DNA of 19,155 nt from NCBI GenBank assembly GCA_964563535.1, contig CAZLXP010000045.1:1-19155 (forward strand). The letters run 5' to 3'. A program made the translations under genes and the position numbers. Source of the stretch: WVWN01 sp964563535. Lineage in GTDB: Bacteria > RBG-13-66-14 > B26-G2 > WVWN01. Under the pieces are notes generated by a model, which was given only the letters and a program-made list of their open reading frames with translations, was not told where the DNA came from and made no database searches. Shown piece by piece: positions 1 to 7,297 of this stretch; within the stretch, counting starts at the first letter, position 1; each line of letters begins with the position of its first letter.

Positions 1-88
1 TCACCTCGACGTCGGCGGGGTTAACCTGCACGGTGTACGCCAACGCGGACGCCGCCAAAAATAATGTCAGCCAGAGCCCTTTCTTCAT
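1..88 (-). CDS. Secreted protein, N-terminal part only
   Basis: This is the 5' end of a gene that runs off the left edge of the window. It reads from the ATG at 88 down to 1 (29 codons). The first residues, MKKGLWLTLFLAASALA, form a classic Sec signal peptide: a Lys-Lys start, a hydrophobic core and an A-L-A cleavage motif. The visible mature part begins YTVQVNPADVEV, which looks like a beta-strand. An AGGAGG site lies just upstream of the ATG on the minus strand (about 97-102), so the start is well supported. The gene is divergent from mutS and has its own good promoter at 161-189. The product is exported, but its function cannot be told from 29 residues. Confidence 0.75.
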   Translation of the reverse strand, partial: MKKGLWLTLFLAASALAYTVQVNPADVEV

Positions 89-160
89 TCAACGTTCCTC
101 CTGAGATCGTAAAACCCTAAGGTCTTGAGCACGTCTTTCACGCGTACTTAATACCTTTTT

Positions 161-189
161 AGTATAACACGCCGAGGCCCCCGTGCCAA
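161..189 (-). promoter_or_regulatory. Sigma-70-type promoter for the secreted protein
   Basis: On the minus strand the -35 is TTGGCA (184-189). A 17-base spacer follows, then the -10 TATACT (161-166), preceded by TG to make an extended -10 (TGTTATACT). It drives the gene starting at 88 with a leader of about 65 bases. The match is seen directly; activity is inferred. Confidence 0.7.
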
Positions 190-298
190 GCTTTTTTTCA
201 AGGAAACCGCGCCGAAACTTCACCCTCGGCTCCTACCCCCCGCCCGGCGCCTTTGCCCGGTTTGAGCGGTTACGCCATTACTAATCTTTAAAAACCGC

Positions 299-327
299 TT
301 GCGCCGCCCCGGCCGTTTTCATACTAT
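299..327 (+). promoter_or_regulatory. Possible promoter for mutS
   Basis: TTGCGC (299-304), a 17-base spacer and TACTAT (322-327) precede the GTG start at 351. The implied transcript start (about 334) is very close to the GGAGG at 334-338, so the leader would be short. The hexamers are moderate matches only. Confidence 0.4.
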
Positions 328-350
328 GTCCCCGGAGGTCGAAGCGCCCC

Positions 351-2921
351 GTGACCACCCCCATGCTCAGGCAATACCGGGCCATTAAGGACCGGTATCC
401 CCACGCCATAATATTCTTCCGCCTCGGCGATTTCTACGAGATGTTCTACGAGGACGCCGAGGTCGCAAGCGCGCTCCTCGGCCTTACGCTCACCGGCCGC
501 GGCAAAGGCGAAAACCGCGTGCCGATGTGTGGCTTTCCCCATCACGCCGCGACGGCCTACGTCGCGAAATTGCTGGAGGCCGGCTATAAAATCGCGGTGG
601 CCGACCAAACCGAAGACCCGGCGGAAGCGGTAAACCTGGTGCGGCGCGACGTCGTCCGCGTCATCACGCCGGGGACGGTATACGAAGACGAGCTTTTAGC
701 CGGTTCGGAGACGCGGTACGTGGCCGCCGTCGCCATCAAGAGGAATAAGTGGGCCGCGGCGCGCCTCGACCTCGCCGGCGGCTCGCTCGAGGTCTGGCCC
801 TCCTTGAACGCCGCCGCCGCGTCGTCTTTGATAGCGTCCTGGGGCGCGGCCGAGGTGATCGCCGAGGACGGCGCGCCGTTACCCGAGGGGCTCTCCGAGG
901 ACGACGCGCGGTTGACATACCGCGACGCCGGGGACTTTTCGCCGGCCGAGGGCGCGGCGTTGTTGCAAGACCAGTTCGGCGTCGCCAACCTGGCGGGGTT
1001 CGGCCTGGAAGGCGAGGATGCCGCCGTCGCGGCCGCGGCGGCCCTCTTGCGCTACGCCGCGGCGACGCAGCTCGGGCCCGTGTCTCACGTCGCATCCGTC
1101 AAAACGCGAGCCCTCGGCGACCGGATGTACCTCGACGCCACGACCGTACGCAACTTGGAAATATTCGAACACCCGGGGCGGGGCGGCGGCACGCTCTACG
1201 ACCTTATGAACCGCACGCGCACCGCCATGGGCGCCCGCCGCTTGCGCCGTTACCTGGCCGAGCCGCTGTTGTCGAAACCAGCCGTCGACCGGCGGCTGGA
1301 CGCCGTCGCCGCGCTGCTCCGGGAGGGCGAGGCGCGCCACCGCGTCCGCGAACTCCTTCGGCCGTGCGGCGACGTCGAGCGCCTGACGGCTCGGGTGGCG
1401 TTGGGGACCGCGACGCCGCGCGACGTCCGCGCGCTGGGCGACAGCCTCGCCCTCGTGCCCGAACTCCGCGGGGCGCTGGCCGGCGCCGAAGCGCCGCTTT
1501 TGGCGGACGCGGCCCGCGAGCTGGTGGACGTCGCCGACCTGGCCGCGTTAATCGGCGACGCGCTGGCCGACGAGCCGCCGGCGACGGTGGCCGAAGGCGG
1601 GATAATCCGTCGCGGCTTCCGCGCCGACCTCGACGACCTTCGCGACCGCTCCGCCCAGGCCAAGGAATACATCGCGGGCCTGGAGCACAGCGAACGCGAG
1701 CGAACCGGCGTCGCCTCGCTGAAAGTGGGATACAACAAGGTCTTCGGGTATTATATCGAGGTCACCAAGCCGAACCTGGCTAAGGTCCCGCCGGACTACA
1801 TCCGCAAACAAACGCTCGTCAACGCCGAACGGTTCGTCACCCCCGCGCTCAAGGAGTACGAGGAGACGGCGCTCTCGGCGGATGAGAAGATCGCCGCGCT
1901 GGAACGAGAGATATTCGTCGAACTGCGGGCCGAACTCGCCCGGCACGTAGAGCGGCTTAACCGGGTGGCCGGCGCCGTCGCGGAGCTGGACGTGATGGCG
2001 TCGTACGCGCAGGCGGCGCTCGAGAGCGATTTCACCCGGCCCCAGATCGCAACCGAGCCGGTACTCGACGTCGAGGACGGTCGGCACCCGGTAGTGGAAC
2101 GCTTCTACCTGGACGAGCCCTTCGTGCCCAACGACCTGCACCTCGACGACAACGAGCGATTCGTCGTCCTCACCGGCCCCAATATGGCGGGCAAGTCGAC
2201 TTATTTGCGGCAAGCGGCGTTGATAACGCTTTTGGCGCAGGCGGGCTCTTTCGTCCCGGCGCGGCGCGCGACCGTGGGCCTGGTGGACCGCATCTTCACC
2301 CGCATCGGCGCCGCCGACGACCTATCCCGCGGCCGCTCCACTTTTCTGGTAGAGATGACCGAGACCGCGGACATCGTCAACAACGCCACCTCGCGTAGCC
2401 TCATCCTTTTGGACGAAATTGGGCGCGGGACGTCGACCTACGACGGCCTGAGCCTGGCGTGGGCCGTGGCGGAATACCTGGCCGAAAACACCCAGGCCCG
2501 AACGCTCTTCGCCACCCATTACCACGAGCTCGCGGCGTTGGCCGAGGGCGGGGCCGGCGTCGTCAACTACACCGTAGCGGTACGCGAGGCCGGCGGCAAG
2601 GTTCACTTCCTGCGGCGCGTAACGCGGGGCGTGACCAGCCGCTCGTACGGCATCCAGGTGGCGCGGCTGGCGGGGTTGCCGCCGGCGATACTCGCGCGCG
2701 CCCGCCAGATCCTCGAAGAGTTGGAGGCAGGCCGGGGGCCGCGGGCGCTGGCCGAAAATTCCAACCAACAGAGCCTCTTCGCGCCCCGGCCGCCCGTGAT
2801 CGAGGAATTCGTCGCCACCCTCGAGCCGGACCGCATGACGCCCCGCGCGGCGCTGGACGCCCTATACGAATTGCGGGCCCTGCTCGCGCGCCAGGCCGGC
2901 GACGAGCCGGAGACGGAATAG
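351..2921 (+). CDS. mutS: DNA mismatch repair protein MutS
   Basis: MutS binds mismatched or looped DNA and, using ATP, recruits MutL to start repair. The 856 residues match the usual bacterial MutS1 length. The N-terminal mismatch reader carries the Phe-x-Glu motif in GDFYEMF (F28, E30). The connector, core and clamp regions follow. The C-terminal ABC-type ATPase shows Walker A GPNMAGKST (609-617), Walker B LLDEIGRGTSTYDG (D688, E689) and the later ATHYHEL switch. The GTG start at 351 follows GGAGG at 334-338 and gives the family-typical TPMLRQY opening; an ATG at 363 is possible but shorter than expected. It is first of a co-directional run and is followed by rsmE after 19 bases. Nothing appears damaged. 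Confidence 0.98.
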   Translation: MTTPMLRQYRAIKDRYPHAIIFFRLGDFYEMFYEDAEVASALLGLTLTGRGKGENRVPMCGFPHHAATAYVAKLLEAGYKIAVADQTEDPAEAVNLVRRDVVRVITPGTVYEDELLAGSETRYVAAVAIKRNKWAAARLDLAGGSLEVWPSLNAAAASSLIASWGAAEVIAEDGAPLPEGLSEDDARLTYRDAGDFSPAEGAALLQDQFGVANLAGFGLEGEDAAVAAAAALLRYAAATQLGPVSHVASVKTRALGDRMYLDATTVRNLEIFEHPGRGGGTLYDLMNRTRTAMGARRLRRYLAEPLLSKPAVDRRLDAVAALLREGEARHRVRELLRPCGDVERLTARVALGTATPRDVRALGDSLALVPELRGALAGAEAPLLADAARELVDVADLAALIGDALADEPPATVAEGGIIRRGFRADLDDLRDRSAQAKEYIAGLEHSERERTGVASLKVGYNKVFGYYIEVTKPNLAKVPPDYIRKQTLVNAERFVTPALKEYEETALSADEKIAALEREIFVELRAELARHVERLNRVAGAVAELDVMASYAQAALESDFTRPQIATEPVLDVEDGRHPVVERFYLDEPFVPNDLHLDDNERFVVLTGPNMAGKSTYLRQAALITLLAQAGSFVPARRATVGLVDRIFTRIGAADDLSRGRSTFLVEMTETADIVNNATSRSLILLDEIGRGTSTYDGLSLAWAVAEYLAENTQARTLFATHYHELAALAEGGAGVVNYTVAVREAGGKVHFLRRVTRGVTSRSYGIQVARLAGLPPAILARARQILEELEAGRGPRALAENSNQQSLFAPRPPVIEEFVATLEPDRMTPRAALDALYELRALLARQAGDEPETE

Positions 2922-2940
2922 TTGCGTAAAAAATAAATTT

Positions 2941-3768
2941 ATGGTAAATTCCGACCCGAATACGCCGGCGGGCGGTTCGCCCGAGAGGCCGGAATGCCCG
3001 GGCGGAGAGCCGCCGCCCCGTTTTATCATTTCGCCCCAAGACGTGCGAGACGGCATCGTCCGGCTTGTCGGGGCGGAAGGAAATCACGCCAAGAACGTGT
3101 TGCGGCTGGGCCGGGGCGATATCTTCGTCGCCGTCGACGGCCGGGGCGCGGAATACGAGGCGCAGGTCCAGATTCGGACGGCCGACGGCCTGCTCGGTAA
3201 AGTCGTTAGGACGACGCGGCGCAGCCGCGAACCGGTGGCGCGGGTAATTCTCGCGCAGGCGCTCGTAAAAACGCCCGACCTCGCGACGGTCGTAAAACAA
3301 GCGACCGCGTTGGGCGTAAATGAGTTCATTTTTTTCGAAGGCGCCCGGTCGGAGCCGCGGGAGGTCACGGCCCGGGAATTGGGACACTTGGAGGCCGTCG
3401 CCCGGGCGACGGTCAAGCAGTCGTTGCGCGCCGTCGTTCCTAAGTTGAGCGGCCCCAAAACCTTCGGCGACGTTCTGGCCCGCGGCCGCGACGTCGACGT
3501 CGCGCTTTTTTGCACAAGCGACCCGGCCGCGGAACCATTGGCCGACGTCGTGGCGCAACACCAACCCGGCGCCAATCGCTTTCTGGTGGCGGTAGGGCCG
3601 GCGGGCGGTTTTGCCGCCGAAGAGGAAGGCCGCGCCGCCGCCGCCGGGTTTCGACCCCTCGAGTTGGGGCCGCGGCGCCTCCGGGCGGAGCTCGCCGGGC
3701 CGATAGCGTGCGCGTTGATATTCTACGCCGCCGGCGACCTCGGCCCCGTTCGCCGGGGCGGAGGTTAA
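2941..3768 (+). CDS. rsmE: 16S rRNA m3U1498 methyltransferase RsmE
   Basis: RsmE is a SPOUT-class enzyme that methylates N3 of U1498 in 16S rRNA. The sequence shows the family order: an N-terminal PUA-like part (PRFIISPQDV, then HAKNVLRLGRGD), a central ATALGVNEF segment, KQSLRAVVP, and the C-terminal knot motifs VAVGPAGGF and LGPRRLRAELA. At 275 residues it is longer than usual because about 25 Pro/Gly-rich residues precede the normal start. No Shine-Dalgarno is evident at the ATG at 2941, and no better in-frame start was found. The usual GPEGGF reads GPAGGF here and the usual LRTETA reads LRAELA, so the cofactor loop is slightly divergent. It lies 19 bases after mutS and 4 bases before the HIT gene. 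Confidence 0.94.
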   Translation: MVNSDPNTPAGGSPERPECPGGEPPPRFIISPQDVRDGIVRLVGAEGNHAKNVLRLGRGDIFVAVDGRGAEYEAQVQIRTADGLLGKVVRTTRRSREPVARVILAQALVKTPDLATVVKQATALGVNEFIFFEGARSEPREVTARELGHLEAVARATVKQSLRAVVPKLSGPKTFGDVLARGRDVDVALFCTSDPAAEPLADVVAQHQPGANRFLVAVGPAGGFAAEEEGRAAAAGFRPLELGPRRLRAELAGPIACALIFYAAGDLGPVRRGGG

Positions 3769-3772
3769 CGTT

Positions 3773-4117
3773 ATGCAAGATTGCATATTCTGTAAGGTAA
3801 TCGCGGGCGAACTCCCGACGAAAACGCTATACGAGGACGACGACGTCATGGCTTTCGCCGATATTTCCCCGCAGGCGCCGGTGCACGCGCTGGTCGTTCC
3901 CAAAAACCACCTGGGGACCGTCGAGGACCTCGGCCCGGACGACCTAGCCGTCGTCGCCCATATGATTCACGCGGCACAACGGCTGGCCCGTAAGCTCGGC
4001 GTATCGGCTTCCGGGTACCGACTCGTCATCAATACCGGCGCCGACGCGACCCAAACCGTTCCCCATCTCCATATGCACCTGTTGGGGGGGCGCCCGCTCG
4101 AGCCAAAGCTCGGCTAG
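3773..4117 (+). CDS. HIT-family nucleotide hydrolase (HinT-like)
   Basis: This is a 114-residue histidine-triad protein of the HINT branch, which hydrolyses phosphoramidate or acyl bonds on purine nucleotides. The catalytic triad motif HLHMH sits near the C terminus in QTVPHLHMHLLGGR. The N-terminal DCIFCKVIAGELP holds the C4-x2-C7 pair common in this subfamily, and HALVVPKNH and ADISPQAPVHAL are also typical. The ATG at 3773 has GGAGG at 3760-3764, eight bases before the start, which overlaps the end of rsmE, so the two are probably co-translated. The exact substrate in this organism is unknown. Confidence 0.95.
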   Translation: MQDCIFCKVIAGELPTKTLYEDDDVMAFADISPQAPVHALVVPKNHLGTVEDLGPDDLAVVAHMIHAAQRLARKLGVSASGYRLVINTGADATQTVPHLHMHLLGGRPLEPKLG

Positions 4118-4158
4118 CAACGCCCCGACGAACCTTAATTATCGAAGAGTGAATCGCG

Positions 4159-4854
4159 ATGAAAAGAATTACGATTAACGTAAAACCGCGCGACGCGGCG
4201 GGAATACGGCGCGGCCGCGCGCTGCGGCGGCAGGGGGTAATCCCCGCCGTCGTCTACGGCGCCGAACGGCCTACCGTCCCGGTAGCGGTGGACGAGAAGG
4301 ACTTCCGGGGCGTTTTGCGCACCGGCTCGTCGAAAGCGATCATAGACCTGAAGGTCGAGGGCGGCGGCGAGGAGACGCTTGCCATAATAAAAGAGATACA
4401 ATACGACCCCCTCGGCGAAGAGATCCAACATATAGACTTCTTCCGGATAACCGCGGGGAAACCCATCCAGGTTACGATTCCCATAACGGCTACCGGCCGT
4501 TCCGAGGGCGAAAAAGAGGGCGGCGTCGTCGAGCACCTGATACGCGAGGTACGGATAGAGTGCCTGCCGGCCGACATCCCGGAGAGCATAACGTTCGACC
4601 TCTCGGCGCTGGCGTTGGGAGAATCTTTACACTTGAAAGACGTGGCGCCGCCGCCGGCCGTCGCCTTCCTCGACCCGCCCGATACGGCGTTGGTCGTGGT
4701 CAAAGCGCCGCGTATGGCCCGCGCCGAAATACTCGAGGAGGAAAAGGCCGCGGCTCTGGCGGCCGAAGCGGCGGCGGCGGCGGGAGGCGAAGAGGCCGCG
4801 CCGGAAAAGGCCCCCGGGACGGAGGGAGGCAAAACGGAGCGCCCTCCTAAATAA
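4159..4854 (+). CDS. rplY: 50S ribosomal protein bL25, long Ctc/TL5 form
   Basis: This is the 5S rRNA-binding ribosomal protein in its two-domain (Ctc/TL5) form. The N-terminal beta-barrel (about 1-90) contains the typical LRRQGVIPAVVYG and IQYDPLGEEIQHIDFFRI. The second domain (about 95-185) carries VEHLIREVRIECLPADIPE and the LALGESLHLKDV strand pattern. Residues from about 195 to 231 form an Ala/Glu/Lys-rich low-complexity tail, as in several Ctc proteins. The ATG at 4159 has a weak GAGTGA site upstream. It is followed after 38 bases by pth, and rplY-pth is one of the most conserved bacterial gene pairs. It is not essential for the ribosome core in well-studied species. Confidence 0.97.
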   Translation: MKRITINVKPRDAAGIRRGRALRRQGVIPAVVYGAERPTVPVAVDEKDFRGVLRTGSSKAIIDLKVEGGGEETLAIIKEIQYDPLGEEIQHIDFFRITAGKPIQVTIPITATGRSEGEKEGGVVEHLIREVRIECLPADIPESITFDLSALALGESLHLKDVAPPPAVAFLDPPDTALVVVKAPRMARAEILEEEKAAALAAEAAAAAGGEEAAPEKAPGTEGGKTERPPK

Positions 4855-4892
4855 AGTCGCTTTTCATATTTAGGCCAAAACGGCACAGACTC

Positions 4893-5465
4893 GTGGCCGG
4901 AAACGATACCTGCGCCATATTCGGCCTCGGAAACCCGGGCCGGCGGTACGCCGGGACTAAGCACAACGCCGGCGCGGCCGTCGTCGACGTCCTGGCCCGC
5001 CGCCACCGCATCCGCCTTTGGCGCCGGCGCTTCCAGTCGGCGTGCGGTAAAGGCCGCATCGGCGGCCGCGACGTTTGGCTCTTAAAACCGCGGACCTATA
5101 TGAACCTGTCCGGTTATGCCGTAGCCGAGGCGGCCGAAAACCTAAAACTCGGCCCGGACGGCATCCTCGTGATATCGGACGATATAGACTTGCCCCTCGG
5201 CAAAATCCGCCTTCGCGCCAAAGGCTCGGCCGGCGGCCATAAAGGTCTCGAGTCCGTCATAAATGAATTGGCGACAGAAAACTTCGCCCGGCTCCGCGTG
5301 GGCGTAGGCGAACCTCGCGGCGACGACGCCGCGGCCTATGTCCTCTCGCCGTTCGAGGCCGGCGACGAAAAAGTTATCCTCGCCGCGCTCGAGCGCGCCG
5401 CGGACGCCGCGGAGGGCTGGCTCGTCGACGGCGCGGCGCGGGCGATGTCGGCATTCAACGATTGA
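4893..5465 (+). CDS. pth: Peptidyl-tRNA hydrolase Pth
   Basis: Pth cleaves the ester between nascent peptide and tRNA to recycle tRNA from stalled translation. The 190 residues match the bacterial family. Visible motifs are IFGLGNPGRRYAGTKHNAG with the active-site His (H24) and substrate Asn (N14), LLKPRTYMNLSG, the ISDDIDLPLGKIRLR segment with the supporting Asp, and GSAGGHKGLESV. The start is the GTG at 4893, because earlier codons are non-coding in character and the FGLGNPG motif sits at the right distance. It is directly downstream of rplY and 15 bases before ccdA. Confidence 0.97.
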   Translation: MAGNDTCAIFGLGNPGRRYAGTKHNAGAAVVDVLARRHRIRLWRRRFQSACGKGRIGGRDVWLLKPRTYMNLSGYAVAEAAENLKLGPDGILVISDDIDLPLGKIRLRAKGSAGGHKGLESVINELATENFARLRVGVGEPRGDDAAAYVLSPFEAGDEKVILAALERAADAAEGWLVDGAARAMSAFND

Positions 5466-5480
5466 AATAGGAGAGGACCC

Positions 5481-6215
5481 GTGGAAGTTCCCTTCTCTTT
5501 AAGCGGCGCGGGCCTGGCGCTGGTCTTCGGCTTTTTGAGCTTCATATCGCCGTGCGTACTGCCGCTCGTGCCGGCGTACCTGTCCTATATCTCCGGCCAC
5601 ACCTTCGAAGAGCTCACGGGCAAAGAGCGGCGCGGCCAAATCATGGCCACGACGTTCTTGCACGCGGCGTTCTTCTGCCTCGGCTTCACCGTCGTATTCC
5701 TGGCGATGGGCGTCACCGCCACCAGCCTCGGCTCGTTCCTCCAAACCCATAAAATGTTGTTCAACCAAATCGCCGGCGTCATCATCATCATATTGGGTCT
5801 CCATATGGTGGGCGCGTTCCGGATTAAATTCCTCCTCATGGAAAAGCGCTTCGAGGGCAAGAAGGGGCGATGGGGCGTCTTCGGCACGCTCGTCGTCGGC
5901 GTCGCCTTCGCCTTCGGTTGGACGCCGTGCATCGGCCCCTTCCTCGCCAGCCTCTTGTTCCTCGCCAGCAACCAGGATACGGTATGGCAGGGGTTCTTCT
6001 TGTTATTGGTCTATTCCTTCGGCTTGGCGGTCCCGTTCTTACTCGCCGCCGTCGCCGTAAACGCGTTCCTCTCGGCCTTCCAGAAAATAAAAAAGCACTT
6101 CCGCACGATAGAGGTCGTCGGCGGCATTCTCCTCATCGAGTTCGGCCACATAATCTTCTTCAATAAACTGGGTTGGCTCGCCGGAAAAATCGGTTTCGTG
6201 GATATGGGTTTTTAA
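5481..6215 (+). CDS. ccdA: Cytochrome c biogenesis / thiol transporter CcdA
   Basis: CcdA is a polytopic inner-membrane protein (about six helices) that carries reducing equivalents from cytoplasmic thioredoxin to extracytoplasmic partners, for cytochrome c maturation or disulfide reduction. The paired redox cysteines are visible: C25 in FISPCVLPLVPAYLSYISG and C150 in GWTPCIGPFLASLL, in the duplicated half-helix arrangement of the family. The 244 residues fit. The GTG at 5481 is preceded by TAGGAGAGG (5468-5476). It closes the mutS run, and a strong terminator follows 26 bases later. No ResA-like or cytochrome partner is encoded next to it, so its client is unknown. Confidence 0.95.
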   Translation: MEVPFSLSGAGLALVFGFLSFISPCVLPLVPAYLSYISGHTFEELTGKERRGQIMATTFLHAAFFCLGFTVVFLAMGVTATSLGSFLQTHKMLFNQIAGVIIIILGLHMVGAFRIKFLLMEKRFEGKKGRWGVFGTLVVGVAFAFGWTPCIGPFLASLLFLASNQDTVWQGFFLLLVYSFGLAVPFLLAAVAVNAFLSAFQKIKKHFRTIEVVGGILLIEFGHIIFFNKLGWLAGKIGFVDMGF

Positions 6216-6241
6216 GGCCGCCGCGGCCGCCACAAATCAAA

Positions 6242-6265
6242 AAAACCGCCAATTCTGGCGGTTTT
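6242..6265 (+). terminator. Rho-independent terminator after ccdA
   Basis: AAAACCGCCA / ATTC loop / TGGCGGTTTT is a perfect 10-base-pair stem followed by AATATTTATTTATTT. It ends the mutS-ccdA run. Its core, CCGCCA-N4-TGGCGG, recurs at 6324-6339. Confidence 0.85.
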
Positions 6266-6323
6266 AATATTTATTTATTTCCCAACTAGTTACGGCATTA
6301 TTTCGCCAAATCAGCCGTTTTTC

Positions 6324-6339
6324 CCGCCAAAACTGGCGG
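6324..6339. repeat. Inverted repeat CCGCCA-N4-TGGCGG, second copy
   Basis: A perfect 6+6 inverted repeat with a 4-base spacer, identical in both arms to the core of the terminator stem at 6246-6261 and 78 bases downstream of it. It lacks a T-tract, so a terminator role is unlikely here. An operator for the adjacent HTH protein is an inference. Confidence 0.6.
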
Positions 6340-6369
6340 CGTTGAGAAATTTATTGAATATATAAAACG

Positions 6370-6397
6370 TTGAAATTATTAGACTTCGACGGATAAT
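6370..6397 (+). promoter_or_regulatory. Candidate promoter for the HTH gene
   Basis: TTGAAA (6370-6375), 16 bases, GATAAT (6392-6397). A second, overlapping candidate is TTGGCA (6402-6407), 17 bases, TTAAAT (6425-6430). Either gives a leader of more than 120 bases before the ATG at 6556. Sequence match only. Confidence 0.45.
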
Positions 6398-6555
6398 ATA
6401 ATTGGCACATTATTTGCTCTATATTTAAATAACGGCGGGATTGTTTTTCACAATTATTTATTGGGAGGAAAGCCAACATAGTTAACGGTTTGCGATTGCC
6501 TTTCGAGCACTTTGTAGGCGGCCTGACGTAACGTAAGACGTAGGTGCGTCGCGTC

Positions 6556-6915
6556 ATGACAAGGAAAAAGGCCGAAAGGCTTTTCTATTTAGCGAATATC
6601 TTAACCTCCGGGAAGGGCTATCGCGCGGCCGAACTGGCGGAGACGTTAGGGGTTTCCGAACGTACGGTGTATCGCGACGTAGTCGACCTCTCCTACCTCG
6701 TTCCCATATACTACGACGACGGTTATCGCGTGATGCGCGAAGGGCGCGCCGGCGACATAGCTTTTACGCGCCGAGACTTGTTGGCGATCAAACTGGTCTT
6801 CAAAACGATGGAGTTAGTCGGGGGGGCCTATTTTTTTACGCCGGCGATGCGCGCGGCGTTGGGTAAAATAGAAAACAGAATCTCGCGCTTTTTCGACGAC
6901 GCCGGCAAATTGTAA
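6556..6915 (+). CDS. Short HTH transcription regulator (HTH_11 type, lacks the usual WYL domain)
   Basis: A helix-turn-helix protein of 119 residues. From the ATG it opens MTRKKAERLFYL. The DNA-binding part follows as AAELAETLGVSERTVYRDVV, with the Y-R-D-[VIL]-x-x-L recognition helix typical of DeoR-like and WYL-domain regulators. The wing follows (PIYYDDGYRV), then a helical stretch FTRRDLLAIKLVFKTMEL that matches the linker where full regulators (about 300 residues) continue into a WYL sensor domain. Here the frame ends normally and a hairpin terminator follows. It is therefore either a natural short form or an old truncation. I prefer the ATG at 6556, with AGGTG nine bases upstream, over the GTG at 6544. 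Its target may be its own upstream inverted repeats (inference). Confidence 0.75.
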   Translation: MTRKKAERLFYLANILTSGKGYRAAELAETLGVSERTVYRDVVDLSYLVPIYYDDGYRVMREGRAGDIAFTRRDLLAIKLVFKTMELVGGAYFFTPAMRAALGKIENRISRFFDDAGKL

Positions 6916-6936
6916 ACGACGGCCGGTTGCGCCAAG

Positions 6937-6965
6937 GCCCCGCCGGTTGTAGCGGGGCTATTTAT
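6937..6965 (+). terminator. Terminator after the HTH gene
   Basis: GCCCCGC (6937-6943), an 8-base loop and GCGGGGC (6952-6958), followed by TATTTATTT. The 7-base-pair GC stem and T-rich tail fit an intrinsic terminator. Confidence 0.7.
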
Positions 6966-7093
6966 TTGCAATACTAACGCCGCGGCGTTTCATACATCGC
7001 CGGGAATACCTGGTGGTTTTTTTAGTAGCGTAGCGCTTCAAGTTATGTTACCTTGTTACCGGGAAGGCGAGATATGACATCAGGAAAGAAAAG

Positions 7094-7152
7094 GGTCCGA
7101 AGCGCGGCCAGCTCTTTAAGAAATTTAAGAGCTACGCGTCGGGCCTTTTTTT
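7094..7152 (+). terminator. Large structured hairpin with U-tract (terminator or 3' end of a small RNA)
   Basis: The arms pair in three blocks. GGTCCGA (7094-7100) pairs with TCGGGCC (7139-7145) with one G-U pair. CGCG (7103-7106) pairs with CGCG (7135-7138). AGCTCTTTAA (7110-7119) pairs with TTTAAGAGCT (7124-7133) with one mismatch, closing on a GAAA tetraloop (7120-7123). Seven T follow (7146-7152). The size and the GNRA-type loop exceed an ordinary terminator, so it may be the 3' module of a small RNA. Confidence 0.65.
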
Positions 7153-7297
7153 ACGTATGGTAAGTAGGCCGCGGCACGAGCTAGGGCCTCGCGAACGCGC
7201 ATCGCCTCGACGTCCCGCGTAAAGCGGCGAGGGTGAGGGAGTCGGGGTTAAAAGGTTATCCGCCAGATATTAAGTAGAACGAGATAATAGGGTTATC

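Larger units (their letters stand above)
6216..6555 (+). other. Intergenic stretch upstream of the HTH gene
   Basis: This 340-base AT-rich stretch holds the ccdA terminator, a second copy of the CCGCCA-N4-TGGCGG inverted repeat (6324-6339), two overlapping promoter candidates (6370-6397 and 6402-6430), and an isolated strong Shine-Dalgarno (GGGAGGAAAG, 6463-6472). No canonical start codon follows that site at normal distance; the nearest is an ATA at 6478 opening a 17-codon frame. No longer gene is visible on either strand. Confidence 0.6.
6916..7297 (+). other. Hairpin-dense intergenic region before the zincin gene
   Basis: In 382 bases I see no long gene. After the terminator at 6937 there is a perfect 14-base palindrome AACGCCGCGGCGTT (6976-6989). 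Next comes a small CCGGG-AATA-CCTGG hairpin followed by a T-run (7000-7023), then the large hairpin at 7094-7152. A frame of 29 codons opens at the ATG at 7074 behind GGGAAGG (7061-7067) and encodes a very basic peptide that overlaps the big hairpin. A GATAAT at 7283-7288 lies just before the next gene. The density of structure suggests transcribed non-coding RNA or stacked terminators. Confidence 0.55.

Noticed and set aside
749..1783. 344-codon Arg/Pro-rich plus-strand frame inside mutS
   Set aside because: Out-of-frame shadow of mutS, with low-complexity Arg-rich translation.
2563..3903. 446-codon open frame on the minus strand across mutS and rsmE
   Set aside because: It is antisense to two certain genes; the composition is typical of GC-rich shadow frames and no family motif is visible.
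6916..7297. tRNA or other standard RNA gene in the hairpin-rich gap
   Set aside because: No cloverleaf, no TTCGA-type T-loop and no CCA end were found; only hairpins remain.
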